Below, one piece after another: positions 29,390-40,760 of a stretch of 64,000 nucleotides of DNA (within the stretch, counting starts at the first letter, position 1; each line of letters starts with the position of its first letter). The notes beneath the pieces were generated by a model, which searched no databases, was not told the origin of the DNA, and saw nothing but the letters and a program-made list of their open reading frames with translations. A program made the position numbers and the translations under genes. The DNA lies in contig NZ_WPYP01000005.1 in assembly GCF_013030985.1 (NCBI RefSeq), positions 186,001 to 250,000 of the forward strand, read 5' to 3'. This stretch comes from Ruegeria arenilitoris (lineage in GTDB: Bacteria; Pseudomonadota; Alphaproteobacteria; Rhodobacterales; Rhodobacteraceae).

Positions 29390-31696
<2,307 letters not shown>

Positions 31697-32207
31697 GGGG
31701 GCCTCCTGAAAAAGTCTGGAGGAACTTCTTAGCCAGCCGCATCCCCAAGGGGAAGGGGGATCGGACCAGTTCGGCAAACCCCTGCAGAGGGATTGCCAAG
31801 TTGTTTGGGTGTTCTGATCCGGTTAAGCGACCGGCATGAAGATGCCATCCTCGCTGCCGTGCCTGAAAGGGTTCCGTTACTCTATTAAAACAACTATGGC
31901 CCAGCTATTCGTTTCTTCGTTCTCGGATACATCCTTCAACGTGTTGAAAAAATACAGTCTCCGGGGGCTTACTTGCATTCATTGCTGGCTAAGATCGAAA
32001 AGGGAGAACTGTCTCCAAAGGCAATGCTATCGCGGACCTCCAATGCTTCGTAGGATTTGTGAAGCGGAAATAGATTTACCGTCGTCAGACTACCCTTCTA
32101 ATCATTTTTCGCATTGAACGGTTCGAAAAAGGTGAGCGATAGGATTGACGCCTATACGTCACAAACGCATAAATAATGAGTTATAGACAGGAATCTTATA
32201 CCTCACG
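31697..32207. other. Intergenic stretch, no gene recognised
   Basis: About 510 bp between divergent tex and fic, carrying both promoters. A 93-codon frame at 31836-32117 on the plus strand has no recognisable sequence and odd composition. Nothing else is supported. Confidence 0.4.
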
Positions 32208-33317
32208 ATGTGGAACTGGCAGAACCCTGACTGGCCGTCATTTCATTATGATGCTGCAATGCTCGAACCGTACGAGCAACAGTTCCTGTTGTCTTCAGGA
32301 GAAGTTCTTGGAGCGGTACATCATGTGAACGCATCGGATCGTGACCAATTACGAATCGACTTGCTGAGTGAAGAAGCGATGAAAACCAGCGCGATCGAAG
32401 GTGAGATGCTGGATCGGCTCAGCGTGCAATCTTCCTTGCGTCGGCAGCTTGGATTGGCTCCCGACAGCTATCCATCCAAACCGCGTGAGCAGGGCGTTTC
32501 CGAAATGATGGTGGATGTCTACTCCACCTACTCAGAGCCGCTATCACACAACACCCTGTTTCGCTGGCATGACATGCTTTTGTCCCATGACAGACATCTG
32601 GAAACGATTGGAGCATACAGGAGCCATGAGGATGCGATGCAAATCGTCTCAGGCAGGCTCGACCGCCCAACGGTGCATTTCGAAGCACCACCTTCACATC
32701 AGGTTCCGACTGAAATGGACCAGTTCGTAACCTGGTTTAACCGGACTGCACCGGATGGTCCCGAACCATTGCGGGCACTGATCCGAGCCGGATTGAGCCA
32801 TCTATTTTTCGAGAGCATTCACCCCTTTGAAGACGGCAATGGCCGGTTGGGCAGGGCGCTGGCTGAAAAGTCCCTGGCACAAAACATTGGTCAGCCAAGC
32901 CTTATAGCGCTTGCTTTCACGATCGAGCGAGAGCGTAAGGCGTACTACGACCAACTCGAACGCCACCAAAAGACACTGGACGTCACACCATGGCTTATCT
33001 GGTTTGCCGAGACAGTCCTTAAAGCACAGCAGGTGACGCTTGAACGGGTCGGCTTCTTTATAGCCAAGACGCATTTCTATGACCGGCATCGTGATCAATT
33101 CAACGCCCGCCAAAGCAAGGTAATCGCGCGTTTGTTCAAGGCTGGGCCGGACGGTTTCAAAGGCGGGTTGAGTGCCGAGAACTATATCTCGATCACAGGA
33201 ACGTCGCGCGCCACCGCGACACGGGATCTGCAGGATCTGGTAGAGAAGGGAGCTCTGACCAGAACGGGTGAACTCCGGTACACGCGCTATTGGCTAAAAT
33301 TGGGCCGGGAAGGGTAG
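32208..33317 (+). CDS. Fic family protein (AMP transferase type, class II with N-terminal inhibitory motif)
   Basis: The 369-residue protein has the Fic active-site motif HPFEDGNGRLGR (residues 205-216; consensus HPFxxGNGRxxR), complete for nucleotidyl transfer from ATP to a target hydroxyl. An N-terminal inhibitory helix with TSAIEGE (residues 60-66; [S/T]xxxE[G/N]) makes it a self-inhibited class II Fic. A DUF4172-like N-terminus (MWNWQNPDWP) precedes it and a winged-helix domain follows (ISITGTSRATATRDLQDLVE), as in the SO4266 type. No separate antitoxin gene is adjacent, which fits intramolecular inhibition. The target protein cannot be predicted. Confidence 0.92.
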   Translation: MWNWQNPDWPSFHYDAAMLEPYEQQFLLSSGEVLGAVHHVNASDRDQLRIDLLSEEAMKTSAIEGEMLDRLSVQSSLRRQLGLAPDSYPSKPREQGVSEMMVDVYSTYSEPLSHNTLFRWHDMLLSHDRHLETIGAYRSHEDAMQIVSGRLDRPTVHFEAPPSHQVPTEMDQFVTWFNRTAPDGPEPLRALIRAGLSHLFFESIHPFEDGNGRLGRALAEKSLAQNIGQPSLIALAFTIERERKAYYDQLERHQKTLDVTPWLIWFAETVLKAQQVTLERVGFFIAKTHFYDRHRDQFNARQSKVIARLFKAGPDGFKGGLSAENYISITGTSRATATRDLQDLVEKGALTRTGELRYTRYWLKLGREG

Positions 33318-33547
33318 GGGGCTGAAAAACGGCACGAAGGGCGGGAAGCCGTCATTCGCTTCAACCGTGATATTAACAGCGCGAATTGAAAGAGCCGACA
33401 TTCAATCAACTGGATTGTAATCAGTAGGTCCGCGGTTGGTTTTCCTGTCATTGAAGACTTAGTCAGGTTCAAATTAGGTTCATTCTAGACACGTCGATCT
33501 ATTAAACTCGAAGTGAAAAGTATCTGCCTTTTCCAAGCCGCTTACCG

Positions 33548-33892
33548 TTATGCATTACACGCAGCGGTGACGATGATCTCGACTTTCAGATCCGGCCGAG
33601 CGAGCTTTGCCTCGCCGCAAGCGCGAGCCGGGGCGTGCCCGGTGGGAACCCAGCTATCCCAAACGTCGTTCATCTCGCCAAAATCGGCCATGTCGGACAA
33701 CCAGACTATCGCTTGCAACATTTGTTCCCGCGACGAACCCGCTTTGTCCAGAAGCGCATCGACGCGAGACAGGCACTCTCGGGTCTGTTCGGCCACTGTG
33801 GCTCCTTCGCCAACCTGCCCGCAGAGAAATGCGACGCCGTTGTGCTTGACGATCTTGCTCATGCGTTGGCTGGTGTTGATACGTTCGATCAT
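33548..33892 (-). CDS. ridA: RidA-family enamine/imine deaminase
   Basis: At 114 residues this is a YjgF/YER057c/UK114 protein. Visible family features are FLCGQVGEG, a helix with [19 protein letters not shown], and the conserved Arg/Glu region near the C-terminus ([20 protein letters not shown]). Such proteins hydrolyse reactive 2-imino acids to keto acids and ammonia. It is the last gene of the operon with the FAD/[2Fe-2S] dehydrogenase genes, 13 bp after the large subunit. Its likely job is to clear the imine made by that enzyme. Confidence 0.9.
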   Translation of the reverse strand: MIERINTSQRMSKIVKHNGVAFLCGQVGEGATVAEQTRECLSRVDALLDKAGSSREQMLQAIVWLSDMADFGEMNDVWDSWVPTGHAPARACGEAKLARPDLKVEIIVTAACNA

Positions 33893-33905
33893 GAAGGCTT
33901 CTTTC

Positions 33906-35300
33906 TTAGTTGGTTGCGCTGTTCACCGAACCGCCCATCGCTGCCAGTTCGCCGAGAGTCACGGGTTTCAACGGTGGCCTGATCCGATAGTATCCGGTTT
34001 CGTCCATCGTAGCGCTGTTCGCTTCGGCCAGCAGGCTGCTCACAGTCAGTCCGCAATACCGGCCTTGGCATGGTCCCATTCCGGCACGGCTGAAGGCCTT
34101 GGCCTGGTTCGGACCCACACAGCCGATTCCGGCATGGCGACGAATGTCTCCGGCAGTGATTTCCTCGCAACGGCAGATGATAGTCGCGTCGGCGGGCTTT
34201 GTGGCTTCGATTGCGGGTGGAAAGACGGCGTCAAGGAAAGGGCGTACCGCCAACTCCCGCGCGATGCGCCGCCGAATTGGTTTGGCGGCGGTGTCCCTCT
34301 CGATCGTCGAAATCGCACCCAGATCGGCGGCCGTTTTCAACGCTGCAAGGCGGCCTGCCAATGCGGCTGCCTTCGCGCCGCCGATGCCAGCGCCGTCACC
34401 GGCGATATGGACCGTTTCGACATTAGTCCCGCCCCAGTCATCGAGGTTCGGCACGAAGCAATGCTGCCGTGCATCCCAGTGATGCGCCACGTCAATGGAG
34501 CGGGCCGCCTGTGTGTTAGGTACGACACCGTGATGCAAGAGCACTGTGTCGCAAGGAATATGTCGGGGCTTTCCCCCCGCAATAAAGCGGATGCCGTCGG
34601 CGGAAGTTTCTCCTTCAATCGAAATATTCGTCGCGGAAGTATAGCGGCGTACCCCGGCACGACGGATTTCCGATAGCATCGTCAACCCCTTGAACAGGTA
34701 TCGCCAACCGCGAAGGGCTCCACCCAAATGCGGAAGAGCCCGCAGAAAATCCGCTCTTGTCTGCGTTTCGACCAGTGCCAGCGGCGGTGTGCCCGCTCGT
34801 ATCATCTGCGCGGCGATCAGGTAAAGCAGCGGTCCTGATCCGACAAGAACCGCGTTTTTTGACAGGACGCCGGATTGCTTCAACAGAATCTGTGCCGCCC
34901 CCGCTGTCATCACGCCAGGCAGGGTCCAGCCCGGCAGTGGCATCGGGCGTTCCAGGGCTCCTGTGGCGATGAGGATGCGTTTCGCTTCGATTGCGCCCCC
35001 TCTTCCGTCAGCGGTGTAGAGCACCCGAATTCCCTCTTCGATCGACCAGACCACCGCGCCACTGATATGGGTGATGTTGCCGTGATCCAGCCCGGCTGTG
35101 AGGGGCAATCCGTCTATATAGTCCTTACCCAGCAGTTCGCCCCTGATAGGTGCGACCCGATCCACATCGCGGTAGATCTGCCCGCCGGGACGGCGCTGCT
35201 CGTCCAGAAGGATAACATGCAGGCCAGCATTTGCGGCGGTTGCGGCCGCGGCCATCCCGGCCGGGCCAGCCCCGATGATGACAAGATCAGTTATCTGCAT
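33906..35300 (-). CDS. Amine/amino acid dehydrogenase, large FAD subunit with BFD-like [2Fe-2S] domain
   Basis: The 464-residue subunit has an FAD motif ([19 protein letters not shown]), a second nucleotide-binding motif ([17 protein letters not shown]), and [22 protein letters not shown]-terminal Cys-rich domain has [13 protein letters not shown] and [10 protein letters not shown], four Cys of a bacterioferritin-ferredoxin-like cluster site. This matches the alpha subunits of hydrogen cyanide synthase (HcnB), octopine/nopaline oxidase and D-hydroxyproline dehydrogenase. Together with the next two genes it makes a heterotrimer oxidising an amine or imino acid. It overlaps the small [2Fe-2S] gene by 14 bp. 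The substrate is not decided by sequence. Confidence 0.88.
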   Translation of the reverse strand: MQITDLVIIGAGPAGMAAAATAANAGLHVILLDEQRRPGGQIYRDVDRVAPIRGELLGKDYIDGLPLTAGLDHGNITHISGAVVWSIEEGIRVLYTADGRGGAIEAKRILIATGALERPMPLPGWTLPGVMTAGAAQILLKQSGVLSKNAVLVGSGPLLYLIAAQMIRAGTPPLALVETQTRADFLRALPHLGGALRGWRYLFKGLTMLSEIRRAGVRRYTSATNISIEGETSADGIRFIAGGKPRHIPCDTVLLHHGVVPNTQAARSIDVAHHWDARQHCFVPNLDDWGGTNVETVHIAGDGAGIGGAKAAALAGRLAALKTAADLGAISTIERDTAAKPIRRRIARELAVRPFLDAVFPPAIEATKPADATIICRCEEITAGDIRRHAGIGCVGPNQAKAFSRAGMGPCQGRYCGLTVSSLLAEANSATMDETGYYRIRPPLKPVTLGELAAMGGSVNSATN

Positions 35301-35601
35301 CGGTCACATCCCTTCCTTTGCGCGGCATCGACAAGCGCAGCCCGTCCGTGACTTCGAGCATGCAGGCTTGACGGGTCACACCGTCAACCTCGACGAGGCA
35401 GTCGAAACAGGCCCCCATCATGCAGAATGGCGCGCGTGGAGCGCCCGATACCGGTGTGTACCTGAACGTCCCTACACCGGCGGCCAGCATTGCGGCCGCG
35501 AGATTTGAACCTTTGGGCAGCTGCAGTTCCCGGCCCTCGAACCATACTGGAACCAGCGGGCGCCCTTCCTCCAACTCAAGAAACGACGAAGCGGTCTTCA
35601 C
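35287..35601 (-). CDS. Small [2Fe-2S] subunit of the amine/amino acid dehydrogenase
   Basis: The 104-residue protein has a ferredoxin fold with Cys residues in CMMGACFDCLVEV and a further Cys in RQACMLEV, as in HcnA and the gamma subunit of D-hydroxyproline dehydrogenase. I set the start at a GTG (35601), since GGAGG stands 6 nt before it and the resulting N-terminus, KTASSFLELEEGRPLVPV, is what the family shows. The longer frame to 35868 only overlaps the upstream gene. It overlaps FAD subunit genes on both sides (26 and 14 bp), so the three are translated together. Confidence 0.87.
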   Translation of the reverse strand: MKTASSFLELEEGRPLVPVWFEGRELQLPKGSNLAAAMLAAGVGTFRYTPVSGAPRAPFCMMGACFDCLVEVDGVTRQACMLEVTDGLRLSMPRKGRDVTDADN

Positions 35602-36676
35602 TGAACACCTCCAGATCCGGGGCGGCGTTGGTGCCTTCCAGCCAGTCGGGCAAGAAACGGGCATGAGCCGCCGCAAGGGTGATGCCGCTATGGCACGTGA
35701 CCAGAAAGGCGCCGGGCATTTCGGGACTTTCCTGATAGATTGGCAGGCCGTCAGGCGACAGAATCCGCAGAGCCCCCCAACTGCGCACGAGCTGCGCCCT
35801 GGCAAGCACCGGGTAGGCCGCGATCGCCTCCAAGGCGAGACCGGAGAGGCCAGGCTGGGTGACCCCATCGTTCAGCCCCATCTCTTCGTTGGTGGCACCG
35901 ATCTGGACGCCGCCTTCATCCACCTGCCGCGCGATCAGCGAGGGGCGGTTGATGAGTTTTGGCAGCTTTTCGGTGATCAAAACCTGGCCGCGTTGTGGCC
36001 GGATCGGGGCTTTGAAGCCCAGCCTGGGCCCAAGATCCATCGCGCCCAAACCGGCGGAAAGGATCACCTTGTTGGCCTGCACCCGGGCTCCATCCGCACA
36101 GGTGATGGTGAAGACATCAGATTTTTCAACTTCGGTGACAGTTTTTTCGTTCTGCACCTGTCCACCAAGCCGCCTGACGTCGTCGGCGAGAGACCGCAGC
36201 AATTTCAATGGATTTACGTGGCCGTCCTGATGATGAAGGATCGCACCGACGACTTTCGGGCCGATCTCTGGCTCCTCCGTCAGGAGCGCCTTCCGATCCA
36301 AAACTTCATATGGGTAATTGCCGTCCAGCTTCGCCTTCAGCTCCTCGTATTGAGTGACCGTTTTCGTCAGCGTGTCTTCCGAGAAATGCAAGTCGTAGCC
36401 GCCCGCCTGCTCTAGCGACATGTCATATCCGGTCGCGTCGGCAAGCTCATCGGCGAACCCGGCCCATGCTGCAGCGGATTGCTGGCTCCACGTGGCATAA
36501 CGTGGTTGCTTCATGCCCTTGGACTGCACCCAGACAAGTCCAAAATTTCCCCGACTGGCGCGAAAGCTGCCGTCGCCACCATCAAGAACCAGAACGCGCT
36601 TGCCGCGTTTCAAAAGGCCCCATGCGACAGACAGGCCGACAACACCACCGCCTATGATTGCAAAGTCGGATTCCAT
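35576..36676 (-). CDS. Amine/amino acid dehydrogenase, small FAD subunit (DAO family)
   Basis: This 366-residue flavoprotein has the DAO-family N-terminus DFAIIGGGVVGLSVAWGLLK and a RASRGNFGLVWVQSKG loop. It ends RILSPDGLPIYQE, then GAFLVTCHSGITLAAAHA, where a conserved His-Ser-Gly-Ile stretch contacts FAD. It corresponds to HcnC, OoxB or the beta subunit of D-hydroxyproline dehydrogenase, where the amine is oxidised. It follows the TRAP solute receptor gene by 85 bp, with a hairpin in the gap, and overlaps the [2Fe-2S] gene. Confidence 0.88.
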   Translation of the reverse strand: MESDFAIIGGGVVGLSVAWGLLKRGKRVLVLDGGDGSFRASRGNFGLVWVQSKGMKQPRYATWSQQSAAAWAGFADELADATGYDMSLEQAGGYDLHFSEDTLTKTVTQYEELKAKLDGNYPYEVLDRKALLTEEPEIGPKVVGAILHHQDGHVNPLKLLRSLADDVRRLGGQVQNEKTVTEVEKSDVFTITCADGARVQANKVILSAGLGAMDLGPRLGFKAPIRPQRGQVLITEKLPKLINRPSLIARQVDEGGVQIGATNEEMGLNDGVTQPGLSGLALEAIAAYPVLARAQLVRSWGALRILSPDGLPIYQESPEMPGAFLVTCHSGITLAAAHARFLPDWLEGTNAAPDLEVFSEDRFVVS

Positions 36677-36709
36677 GATCTCAGTTTCTGAACTTAGGTT
36701 TGAGTAGAG

Positions 36710-36739
36710 CCGGGGCGACCTGAAAAGCTGTCGCCCCGG
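36710..36739 (-). terminator. Intercistronic hairpin between dctP and the dehydrogenase genes
   Basis: CCGGGGCGA at 36710-36718 and TCGCCCCGG at 36731-36739 form a perfect 9-bp stem with a 12-nt loop. No U-run follows on the minus strand. It may raise the level of the receptor mRNA over that of the downstream enzyme genes by stalling RNA decay, or cause partial termination. Confidence 0.55.
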
Positions 36740-36761
36740 ATTGTATCAGACGAGAGGCCGA

Positions 36762-37751
36762 TTACTCGGAAACCTTGTCAAGGATCGCCTGACCCCATTC
36801 CACGCCCACGTCTTCGAGTACGACCGGCCAGACTTCTGCCTGAACCTTGGCCGCCATCGCGGCCAGTTCCGCGTCACTCAGCGAGACGATGGTGGCACCC
36901 AGATCGGCCAGTTTCTGTTCGTTGGCTTTCTGGTCGGCTTCCGCCACGGTCCAGCGCGTCGCTTCAAATTCTGCCGCGGCCGCTTTCAGCGCATCCTGAT
37001 CCTCGGCGTCCAGACCGGCAAGGGATTCATTCGAGATGATCATGTACCAGACTTCGAAATGGGTGTTGGCCGGGATGTAGGTTTTGGTCACGTCGCGGAA
37101 CGAGGCATAGTATCCTTCGGCACCCGAGCCGATCACACCGTCAACAACGCCGGTCTGTACCGCTGTAAAGGCTTCGGAAAACGGGATGGGCGCGGGGATG
37201 TAGCCCAATGCATCGCCGGTCAGCTGGAAGCTCTTGATGCCGGGCACCCGCACTTTGATGCCGTTATCGACCGACGGATCGCCCGGCGACACTGCATCGG
37301 TGTTGAGCGCGATGCCACCAAAGTAAACCGGATAGGCGGCCAGCATGGTGATGTCCTGATTGGCGTAAAGCCCATCCATGGTTTCACGCACCACTCCGCC
37401 GGGGCCGTAGATCGCGCGGGCTTGTTCCCAGTTTCCGGCGAGGTAGGGGAATGAACTGATCTGCATCTTGCGGTCTGCTGCAGCGGCGGCCGGCTGGGTC
37501 GCCATGTCGACCGCGCCGACAGAGATACGTTCCTGCACTGTTGTATAGTCGCCCAATGCTGAGGCGGCATAAATTTTGACGTTGACGTCACCGCCGGTTG
37601 CTTCCTCCACGGCGGCGGCAAAGGCGTTCAGCTCGACGTCGATCGTCGTACCTTGCGGGCGCACATGGCTCATCTTCAGGTCAGCTGCCATCGCGGTGGT
37701 CGACAGCGCCATCAGCGCTCCGGTTGCGGCAGTTATCATCATGCGTTTCAT
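36762..37751 (-). CDS. dctP: TRAP transporter solute-binding protein
   Basis: The 329-residue periplasmic receptor has a signal peptide (MMITAATGALMALSTTAMA) and the DctP fold: LKMSHVRPQGT at the start, VERISVGAVDMATQ-like text near residue 90, and the KVRVPGIKSFQLTGDALGY region with the conserved carboxylate-binding Arg. The ATG at 37751 is preceded by GGAGG. Its linkage to an amine or imino acid dehydrogenase suggests a ligand such as a proline derivative, opine or similar carboxylate; this is inference. It is the third gene of the TRAP part of the operon. Confidence 0.9.
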   Translation of the reverse strand: MKRMMITAATGALMALSTTAMAADLKMSHVRPQGTTIDVELNAFAAAVEEATGGDVNVKIYAASALGDYTTVQERISVGAVDMATQPAAAAADRKMQISSFPYLAGNWEQARAIYGPGGVVRETMDGLYANQDITMLAAYPVYFGGIALNTDAVSPGDPSVDNGIKVRVPGIKSFQLTGDALGYIPAPIPFSEAFTAVQTGVVDGVIGSGAEGYYASFRDVTKTYIPANTHFEVWYMIISNESLAGLDAEDQDALKAAAAEFEATRWTVAEADQKANEQKLADLGATIVSLSDAELAAMAAKVQAEVWPVVLEDVGVEWGQAILDKVSE

Positions 37752-37786
37752 TGGGTTTCCTCCGTTTGGGTTTAGTTGGTTCAAGA

Positions 37787-39085
37787 TCAGTAGCCAAAGA
37801 GTCTGGGCAGGAAGAGCGACAGGTCCGGCCAGAGCGATGTCAGGAACACCACGGGCACATAACCGGTCACGATCAGGATCATCGCGGGCGGGATCACCTT
37901 GGTGACCTTCACGTTGCCGATCCGCGCCCCGAGATAGAGGATCGAAGCATAGGGTGGCGTTACGCCCCCCATCGCGGTGTTAACCCCCATGATCGCGGCG
38001 AACTGCACCGGGCTGACGCCAATGGCATTCATCAGAGGCAAGAGCAGCGGTGCTATCAGGATGATTGCGGTGACGTCGTTCACGACCATGCCAACCAGAA
38101 ACAGCATAATGTTGATCAGGATAAGCAGCAGAACCTTGTTGTCAGTGATCTCGAAAATCGAGGCGACCAGTGCCTGCGGGATGCCCTCCATCACATACAT
38201 CTGGCTCAGGATCATCGAAAACAGGATCATCAGCAGGATGGCACCGACGGCGGTTGCGGATTCCTTACCGGCCATCAGGAAGTTTTCCCACCTGAGCCCC
38301 TTGTAGACCAAAAAGCCGACGGGCAGTGCATAGATCACCGCTACTGCTGCAGCTTCGGTCGGGGTCATGATGCCGCCATAGATGCCGCCCAGGATGATTA
38401 CCGGCATCAACAGTGCGGGGAAGGCGTGAACGCCGCGTTTTGCCACTTCGCTGCTGAGTTCGCTGAACGAGGGCTTTTCATCCAGTATCAGGTTGAACTT
38501 GCGCGACATCCACAGGTTCACCATTGAAAAGTTGAACATGATGAACAGACCCGGCCCAAGCGTCGCGAGGAAACAGGCGAGGATCGATGTGTCGGTGACC
38601 CAGCCGTAGATGATCATGGTGACCGAGGGTGGGATCAGCAGACCAAGGATCGAGGAATTGGCAATCAGCGCGGTCGCGTATTCGCGGGGATAGCCGCGCT
38701 TTTCCATTTCCGGGATCAACAGCGGTCCGATCGCCGCGATACCGGTCAGGCCGGACCCCGAGATCGCCCCGATTACTGCACAGCTGACCGCTGCCACGAC
38801 ACCCAGACCGCCACGCACGTGGCCGATAAAGGCACTGACGAAGCGCAACAGAGAGGCGGCTATACCGCTCTCGCTCATGATGGATCCGGCCAGAACAAAT
38901 AGCGGAATGGCCAGCAAAATCGGGTTTCCAAGTTGCTGGAATCCCCAGAGCATGTTGCCCTTCATGGTGGCGCCGCCGATGAAATACATCACCATCAGCG
39001 CACCGCCGAAGCAATAGGGCAACGGCACCCCGAGGGTCAGCAGGATCACCAGGACAGCGACGGCAAGCAGGGCGACTTCAACCAA
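37787..39085 (-). CDS. dctM: TRAP transporter large permease
   Basis: This protein of about 432 residues has 12 hydrophobic segments and family hallmarks (PLFVLAGSIMSESGIA, VSCAVIGAISGSGLTGIAAIG, LLIPPSVTMIIYG, TPTEAAAVAVIYAL). It carries the solute across the inner membrane using the sodium gradient. I chose a TTG start at 39085 because GAGGAG stands 7 nt upstream and the protein then begins LVEVALLAVAVLVIL; the ATG at 39115 is the alternative. It overlaps the small permease gene by 8 bp. Confidence 0.9.
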   Translation of the reverse strand: MVEVALLAVAVLVILLTLGVPLPYCFGGALMVMYFIGGATMKGNMLWGFQQLGNPILLAIPLFVLAGSIMSESGIAASLLRFVSAFIGHVRGGLGVVAAVSCAVIGAISGSGLTGIAAIGPLLIPEMEKRGYPREYATALIANSSILGLLIPPSVTMIIYGWVTDTSILACFLATLGPGLFIMFNFSMVNLWMSRKFNLILDEKPSFSELSSEVAKRGVHAFPALLMPVIILGGIYGGIMTPTEAAAVAVIYALPVGFLVYKGLRWENFLMAGKESATAVGAILLMILFSMILSQMYVMEGIPQALVASIFEITDNKVLLLILINIMLFLVGMVVNDVTAIILIAPLLLPLMNAIGVSPVQFAAIMGVNTAMGGVTPPYASILYLGARIGNVKVTKVIPPAMILIVTGYVPVVFLTSLWPDLSLFLPRLFGY

Positions 39086-39557
39086 GGTGAATCTCCTCGT
39101 CAGTATCATATCCAAGAATGTGGCGGACCAGATGGATCGCCGTGTAGATCATCATCAGCGCCAGACCGATGGTCAGAGCCACCTCGGCATAAAATGTGGG
39201 AATGTAGAGCGTCGGGCTCTCTTTCCAGACGCGCCAGGAATAGCGGGTGAATTCCCAGGACCAACTCAGCAGCCAGAGCCCGACAATCAGGCTGATCACT
39301 TCGCCGATGATCGCCAGAATGACGTGCTGGCGCGGGGTTTTCAGGAAGATCTCAAGCACATTCGCGCGGATATGAGTGTTTTCCCGCGAGGCGTTTACCG
39401 CCCCAAGGACATAGAGCCACAGCGCCGGGTAGGCCATGGTTTCCTCAAGCCCCATCACCGGTATTTGCAGAACATAGCGGGTGATGACCTGAACAAACTG
39501 GCCCAATGCCACGATGCAAATGATGCTGGTCAGCAGGTATTTTACGAAACGCTCCAT
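39078..39557 (-). CDS. dctQ: TRAP transporter small permease
   Basis: About 159 residues with four membrane segments (YLLTSIICIVALGQFVQV, AYPALWLYVLGAVNA, HVILAIIGEVISLIVGLWLL, EVALTIGLALMMIYTAIHLV) and the family's GLEETMAYPALWL region. I chose the ATG at 39557 (MERFVKYLLTS), which has GGGAGG just before it. The longer frame starts at 39614, but that ATG lies inside a CTATGG copy of the LysR-type site, which argues that it belongs to the promoter. It is the first gene of the operon running to ridA. Confidence 0.87.
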   Translation of the reverse strand: MERFVKYLLTSIICIVALGQFVQVITRYVLQIPVMGLEETMAYPALWLYVLGAVNASRENTHIRANVLEIFLKTPRQHVILAIIGEVISLIVGLWLLSWSWEFTRYSWRVWKESPTLYIPTFYAEVALTIGLALMMIYTAIHLVRHILGYDTDEEIHLG

Positions 39558-39610
39558 TTCCTCCCTCGCGACGTGATTGTCCGTCGTCGCAATACCTACT
39601 TTCTCGTCTT

Positions 39611-39660
39611 CCATAGAAGCAAATTGGAAATTACGTTATATCCATAGTTTGCATCTATGG
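39611..39660. promoter_or_regulatory. LysR-type operator cluster (CCATAG half-sites)
   Basis: CCATAGTTTGCATCTATGG at 39642-39660 is a perfect 6-bp inverted repeat with a 7-bp spacer. A third half-site CCATAG stands at 39611-39616, 31 bp (three helical turns) from the first. This recognition-plus-activation layout is typical of LysR regulators binding between divergent genes, here the LysR gene at 39682 and the TRAP operon. Confidence 0.65.
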
Positions 39661-39681
39661 CCTAACCGGGGATCCAACCAA

Positions 39682-40602
39682 ATGAACCTGACAATCCGTC
39701 AACTCACGACATTTCGCGAAGTGCTCCGCACTGGGTCCATTTCCGAAGCCGGGCGCACGCTCGGGCGCACGCAACCATCGGTCAGCGCGATGATTGCGGG
39801 CCTGGAGAATGAGATCGGATTTCGACTTTTCGAACGAGAGCATGGCCGGCTGACACCGACGCCCGAAGCTCATTATTTTCTGGAAGAGGCCGAGGCCGTC
39901 CTGTCGCGGCTTACACAGTCCACGAACACTTTACAGGAAATATCGAACCTGAAGCGTGGGCGCCTGCGCGTCGCTTGCCACCCAGCCGCATCAGGGTTCT
40001 TCATGCCAAGTGTTCTCGGCCAGTTTTTACAAGACAAGCCCGCTATCAAGGCCTCGTTGATGATGCGCTCATCCAAAGTCATCGAGGAACTGATCGCCTC
40101 GCAGCAATACGATCTCGGGTTTACCGAAACACCTGAGCCACGAAAATCAATTCATCAGAAAGATTTCGACCTGGAATGCCTTTGTGCCATGCCTTCTTCG
40201 GACCCGCTGGCTGCAAAATCCCTGATTTCAACAGAGGACCTGGATGGCGCAAATCTGGCAACACTTTTTTCAGAGCATCCGACATTCCTTCAGACCTCTG
40301 CGGCCTTCAAGAACACTGGAAAGAGTTTTGAGCGCAGGTTCGAGTTGCGGACATTCTTACCAGGGTTACAGTTTGTCAAAGCGGGCCTGTGCTATTTGAT
40401 TTGCGATTTGATTACAGCTTTTAGCTGCAACGATCCCTTGCACGGTACCGGTGGTATCGTATTTCGCCGCTTTAGCCCGAGAATCAGCAGCAGTGTTTCA
40501 ATTCTCACCCCCGCTCATCGCCCGGCGTCTCTGATAACTCAGAACTTCGGCCAAAAACTGGCTGATGACATACACGCAATGAAAGCAAACATTCTGCCGT
40601 GA
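39682..40602 (+). CDS. LysR-family regulator of the TRAP/dehydrogenase operon
   Basis: The 306-residue protein has the LysR helix-turn-helix (LTIRQLTTFREVLRTGSISEAG, here two adjacent helices, and RTQPSVSAMIAGLENEIGFRL) and a standard co-inducer domain. The ATG at 39682 gives the expected N-terminus MNLTIRQL; the frame runs further upstream but reads unrelated sequence. It is divergent from the operon with CCATAG sites between, so it most likely senses the imported solute and switches the operon on. Confidence 0.88.
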   Translation: MNLTIRQLTTFREVLRTGSISEAGRTLGRTQPSVSAMIAGLENEIGFRLFEREHGRLTPTPEAHYFLEEAEAVLSRLTQSTNTLQEISNLKRGRLRVACHPAASGFFMPSVLGQFLQDKPAIKASLMMRSSKVIEELIASQQYDLGFTETPEPRKSIHQKDFDLECLCAMPSSDPLAAKSLISTEDLDGANLATLFSEHPTFLQTSAAFKNTGKSFERRFELRTFLPGLQFVKAGLCYLICDLITAFSCNDPLHGTGGIVFRRFSPRISSSVSILTPAHRPASLITQNFGQKLADDIHAMKANILP

Positions 40603-40689
40603 GTTCGGCTCAGCACCAAAGCAATGGCAAGTTCCACAACCGGGCCTTGGTGCAGCTACAGCGAAAATCTGCTTCGTTGCGCATTCTGT

Positions 40690-40760
40690 GAGTTCGCCGA
40701 CCCGTGAGCTTTGCCTGTACCGCGATTGTCTGGAAAGCGGGCTGCGACCGCAGCATCGCG
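40690..40760 (+). repeat. Intergenic repeat family 1, copy 1
   Basis: GAGTTCG starts at 40690, a weakened form of the central block at 40718 and ACCGCAGCAT at 40747. The last two distances (28 and 29 bp) equal those in the copy at 49.6 kb. It fills much of the 308-bp gap between a convergent LysR gene and the dioxygenase gene. The right-hand TGGGCCG block is not clear in this copy. Confidence 0.6.

Noticed and set aside
31836..32117. 93-codon frame between tex and fic as a possible antitoxin
   Set aside because: No antitoxin-like motif or ribosome site; the Fic protein already carries its own inhibitory helix.
33513..38527. Long plus-strand frames opposite the TRAP/dehydrogenase operon
   Set aside because: Antisense shadows of well-supported genes, with unnatural composition.
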